This document shows positions 6,878 to 7,790 of a stretch of DNA of 7,790 nucleotides, one piece after another. How positions within the stretch are numbered: position 1 is the stretch's first letter; each line of letters begins with the position of its first letter. A program made the position numbers and the translations under genes. This DNA is from Xanthobacteraceae bacterium. Its GTDB lineage: Bacteria; Pseudomonadota; Alphaproteobacteria; Rhizobiales; Xanthobacteraceae. The stretch is from positions 1 through 7,790 of the forward strand of contig JASHYD010001038.1 of assembly GCA_030043175.1 (NCBI GenBank). Reading direction: 5' to 3'. The notes beneath the pieces were generated by a model. That model saw only the letters and a list, made by a program, of their open reading frames with translations, did not search any database and had not been told where the DNA came from.

Positions 6878-7110
6878 CTACCATTCGGCCAAAGCCTCTC
6901 GCCCCGCGTCTGTGATTTGGTAGCGTTCGACTTTGACCGTTGCCTGCCCACTCGCGTCGTCTCAGTTACCACCGTCACTAATCCGGCAAGTACCAGCCCT
7001 GCCAGCATTTCATGTCTGAAGCCGTGGGCAAGCATTAGCGCCTCAGTTGCCCCATGTGCATTAACGGCAAGTAGCCGTAATGCGCGGCGTTCGTCGGGTG
7101 TCATCATCAT
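6878..7110 (-). pseudogene. Small winged-helix-like hypothetical protein with apparent frameshift
   Basis: The first frame gives about 54 residues: MMMTPDERRALRLLAVNAHG, then ATEALMLAHGFRHEMLAGLV. After TETTRV the expected ending appears in a neighbouring frame as QATVKVERYQITDAGREALA, then EW and a stop at 6880-6878. The ITDAGREAL ending is typical of winged-helix folds. From memory, proteins of this shape (about 78 aa, M-TPAERRAL-LLA... to ITDAGR-AL) are frequent hypotheticals in Bradyrhizobium-like genomes. One missing base near 6943-6950 would restore a single frame. Three ATGs occur in a row; GGGGA upstream best fits the second or third (7107 or 7104). Without the shift the first frame runs to 6691 as a 139-aa protein with an unconvincing tail. 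It lies 9 nt after the resolvase remnant on the same strand. Function unknown. Confidence 0.6.
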
Positions 7111-7119
7111 GTTCCCCGA

Positions 7120-7313
7120 TTAAGGGCGCGGCGGTAGCCTCGCTATCGTGGTGTGAGCGACGCCGTACGTGCGAGCAATGTCCGTCAGGCTCTCACCGGC
7201 TCCACGACGGGCGAGCGCTTCCTGCCGTTGGTGTGGCGTCAGCTTGGGCGGCGTCCCATGTGCACGCCGAGGGCTTTAGCACCAGCCCGACCCTCGCCAG
7301 TGCGACCACGGAT
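7120..7313 (-). pseudogene. C-terminal remnant of a serine recombinase (Tn3-type resolvase/invertase) with frameshift
   Basis: The minus strand first reads IRGRTGEGRAGAKALGVHMG, then RRPS and a stop. One frame over it continues as PPKLTPHQRQEALARRGAGE, then SLTDIARTYGVAHTTIARL and a stop at 7122-7120. Joined, these give the linker and C-terminal helix-turn-helix (HTH_7) of Tn3-type resolvases, where GVHMGRPPKLTPHQR is a well-known run. One missing base near 7246-7253 accounts for the break. An in-frame TAG (7316-7314) precedes the first part, and no N-terminal catalytic domain with its active-site serine was found upstream. It cannot be an active recombinase and marks a former transposon or integrated element. 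Confidence 0.75.
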
Positions 7314-7617
7314 CTACGGCAGCGGTAGCTACGCAATCCTGTCGCGCGTGCTGCCAAACGTGTGGCCGACCCGCAGGTGCACCTTGAGCGCCACGCTCGA
7401 CAATCTGATGCGCATGGATGCGGGCTTCGATTTCGACGAAGGCCAGGGCGCGGGCACGGCCACTCACGACATCGCGCATTCGCCGCCCAGCAGCCTCTGG
7501 TCTCGCCGGTAGGGCAACAACAATGGCATGGCCAACCAGCGGACTTCCCACGAATCTGGCGCGGCATGAGCAATGAGACCCTGCGCTGGCGGCGGAGGGC
7601 TTTCCGATAGGCTCCAT
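7314..7617. other. Stretch with no recognisable gene
   Basis: GC-rich sequence between the resolvase remnant and the small hypothetical gene. Open frames cross it on both strands, but none gives a protein I recognise and none has a convincing start site. The missing N-terminal catalytic part of the resolvase is not found here in any minus-strand frame. It is probably decayed or rearranged accessory DNA. Confidence 0.5.
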
Positions 7618-7790
7618 TTACACCTCTTGCGAAGTCCCGCGGCCATAGCCGACCGTCTTGCCGGTCTTCGGGCTGATCAAATGCACCCCTCTGCACGCAG
7701 GGCAGTCAACGGTTTCGTACTTGTTATCGGCCCATTCGGCTTCGTCAGTCTTGGTCCAGCCTTGCACGCGGGAGTCAGTGACTGGGCATT
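7618..7790 (-). CDS. Small cysteine-motif hypothetical protein (partial, N-terminus off the right edge)
   Basis: The last 56 codons are visible on the minus strand, ending at TAA 7620-7618. They begin CPVTDSRVQGW, and after a short acidic stretch read YETVDCPACRGVHLISPKTG, then KTVGYGRGTSQEV. A leading CP and a later CPAC, followed by H and NPKTGK-like residues, resemble a short zinc-ribbon-like hypothetical I recall from Rhizobiales (CP-TG---W ... YE-V-C-AC---H-VNP-TGK). Metal binding is inferred from the cysteines only. It is too short for most gene callers because it is cut by the window edge. Function unknown. Confidence 0.65.
   Translation of the reverse strand, partial: CPVTDSRVQGWTKTDEAEWADNKYETVDCPACRGVHLISPKTGKTVGYGRGTSQEV

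Noticed and set aside
7193..7696. 167-codon minus-strand open frame
   Set aside because: It crosses the small cysteine protein and the resolvase remnant in the wrong frame and shows no family-like sequence.

Overview
The window is GC-rich DNA that most resembles an alphaproteobacterium of the Rhizobiales, of the Bradyrhizobium/Rhodopseudomonas kind. I infer this from base composition, from the small XRE regulator whose start and Gly-rich end are typical of that group, and from two short hypothetical proteins of a kind I associate with it. No rRNA or tRNA gene or CRISPR array was seen. All recognisable genes lie on the minus strand, so the transcriptional order runs right to left.

Positions 1-6444 form one tightly packed operon: a small XRE-type regulator, then hyfB, hyfC, hyfE, hyfF and hyfG. 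Junctions are overlapping (GTGA 4 nt, 10 nt, TGATG 1 nt, ATGA 4 nt) or separated by 4 nt. The order is that of hydrogenase-4/formate hydrogenlyase membrane modules, without hyfA or hyfD. HyfB and HyfF are antiporter-like proton-pumping subunits (NuoL/M/N-like), HyfC is the NuoH-like anchor, HyfE carries a NuoK-like half, and HyfG is a fused NuoC-NuoD-like peripheral subunit. HyfG runs off the left edge after 377 codons.

The most important observation is in HyfG. Where a true [NiFe] hydrogenase large subunit has the first nickel-binding motif (R-x-C-G-x-C), this protein reads R-L-A-G-R-T, with both cysteines gone. The complex therefore looks like an 'energy-converting hydrogenase-related' (Ehr) complex, an ion-pumping relative of complex I and group 4 hydrogenases without a NiFe site, whose electron donor and acceptor are unknown. 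The C-terminal nickel motif lies outside the window.

Positions 6446-6540 are a strikingly AT-rich control segment upstream of the regulator. It holds a plausible sigma70-type promoter (TTGATG, 17 bp, TATTTT, read on the minus strand) and a short dyad, TTGAT-AC-ATCAA, over the -35 box.

Positions 6541-7313 hold decayed mobile-element and accessory genes: an N-terminal remnant of an ISAzo13-type transposase, a GC-rich stem-loop, a small winged-helix-like gene with an apparent one-base frameshift, and the C-terminal end of a serine resolvase, also with a one-base frameshift. Positions 7314-7617 hold nothing I recognise. The window ends in the C-terminal 56 residues of a small cysteine-containing hypothetical protein.
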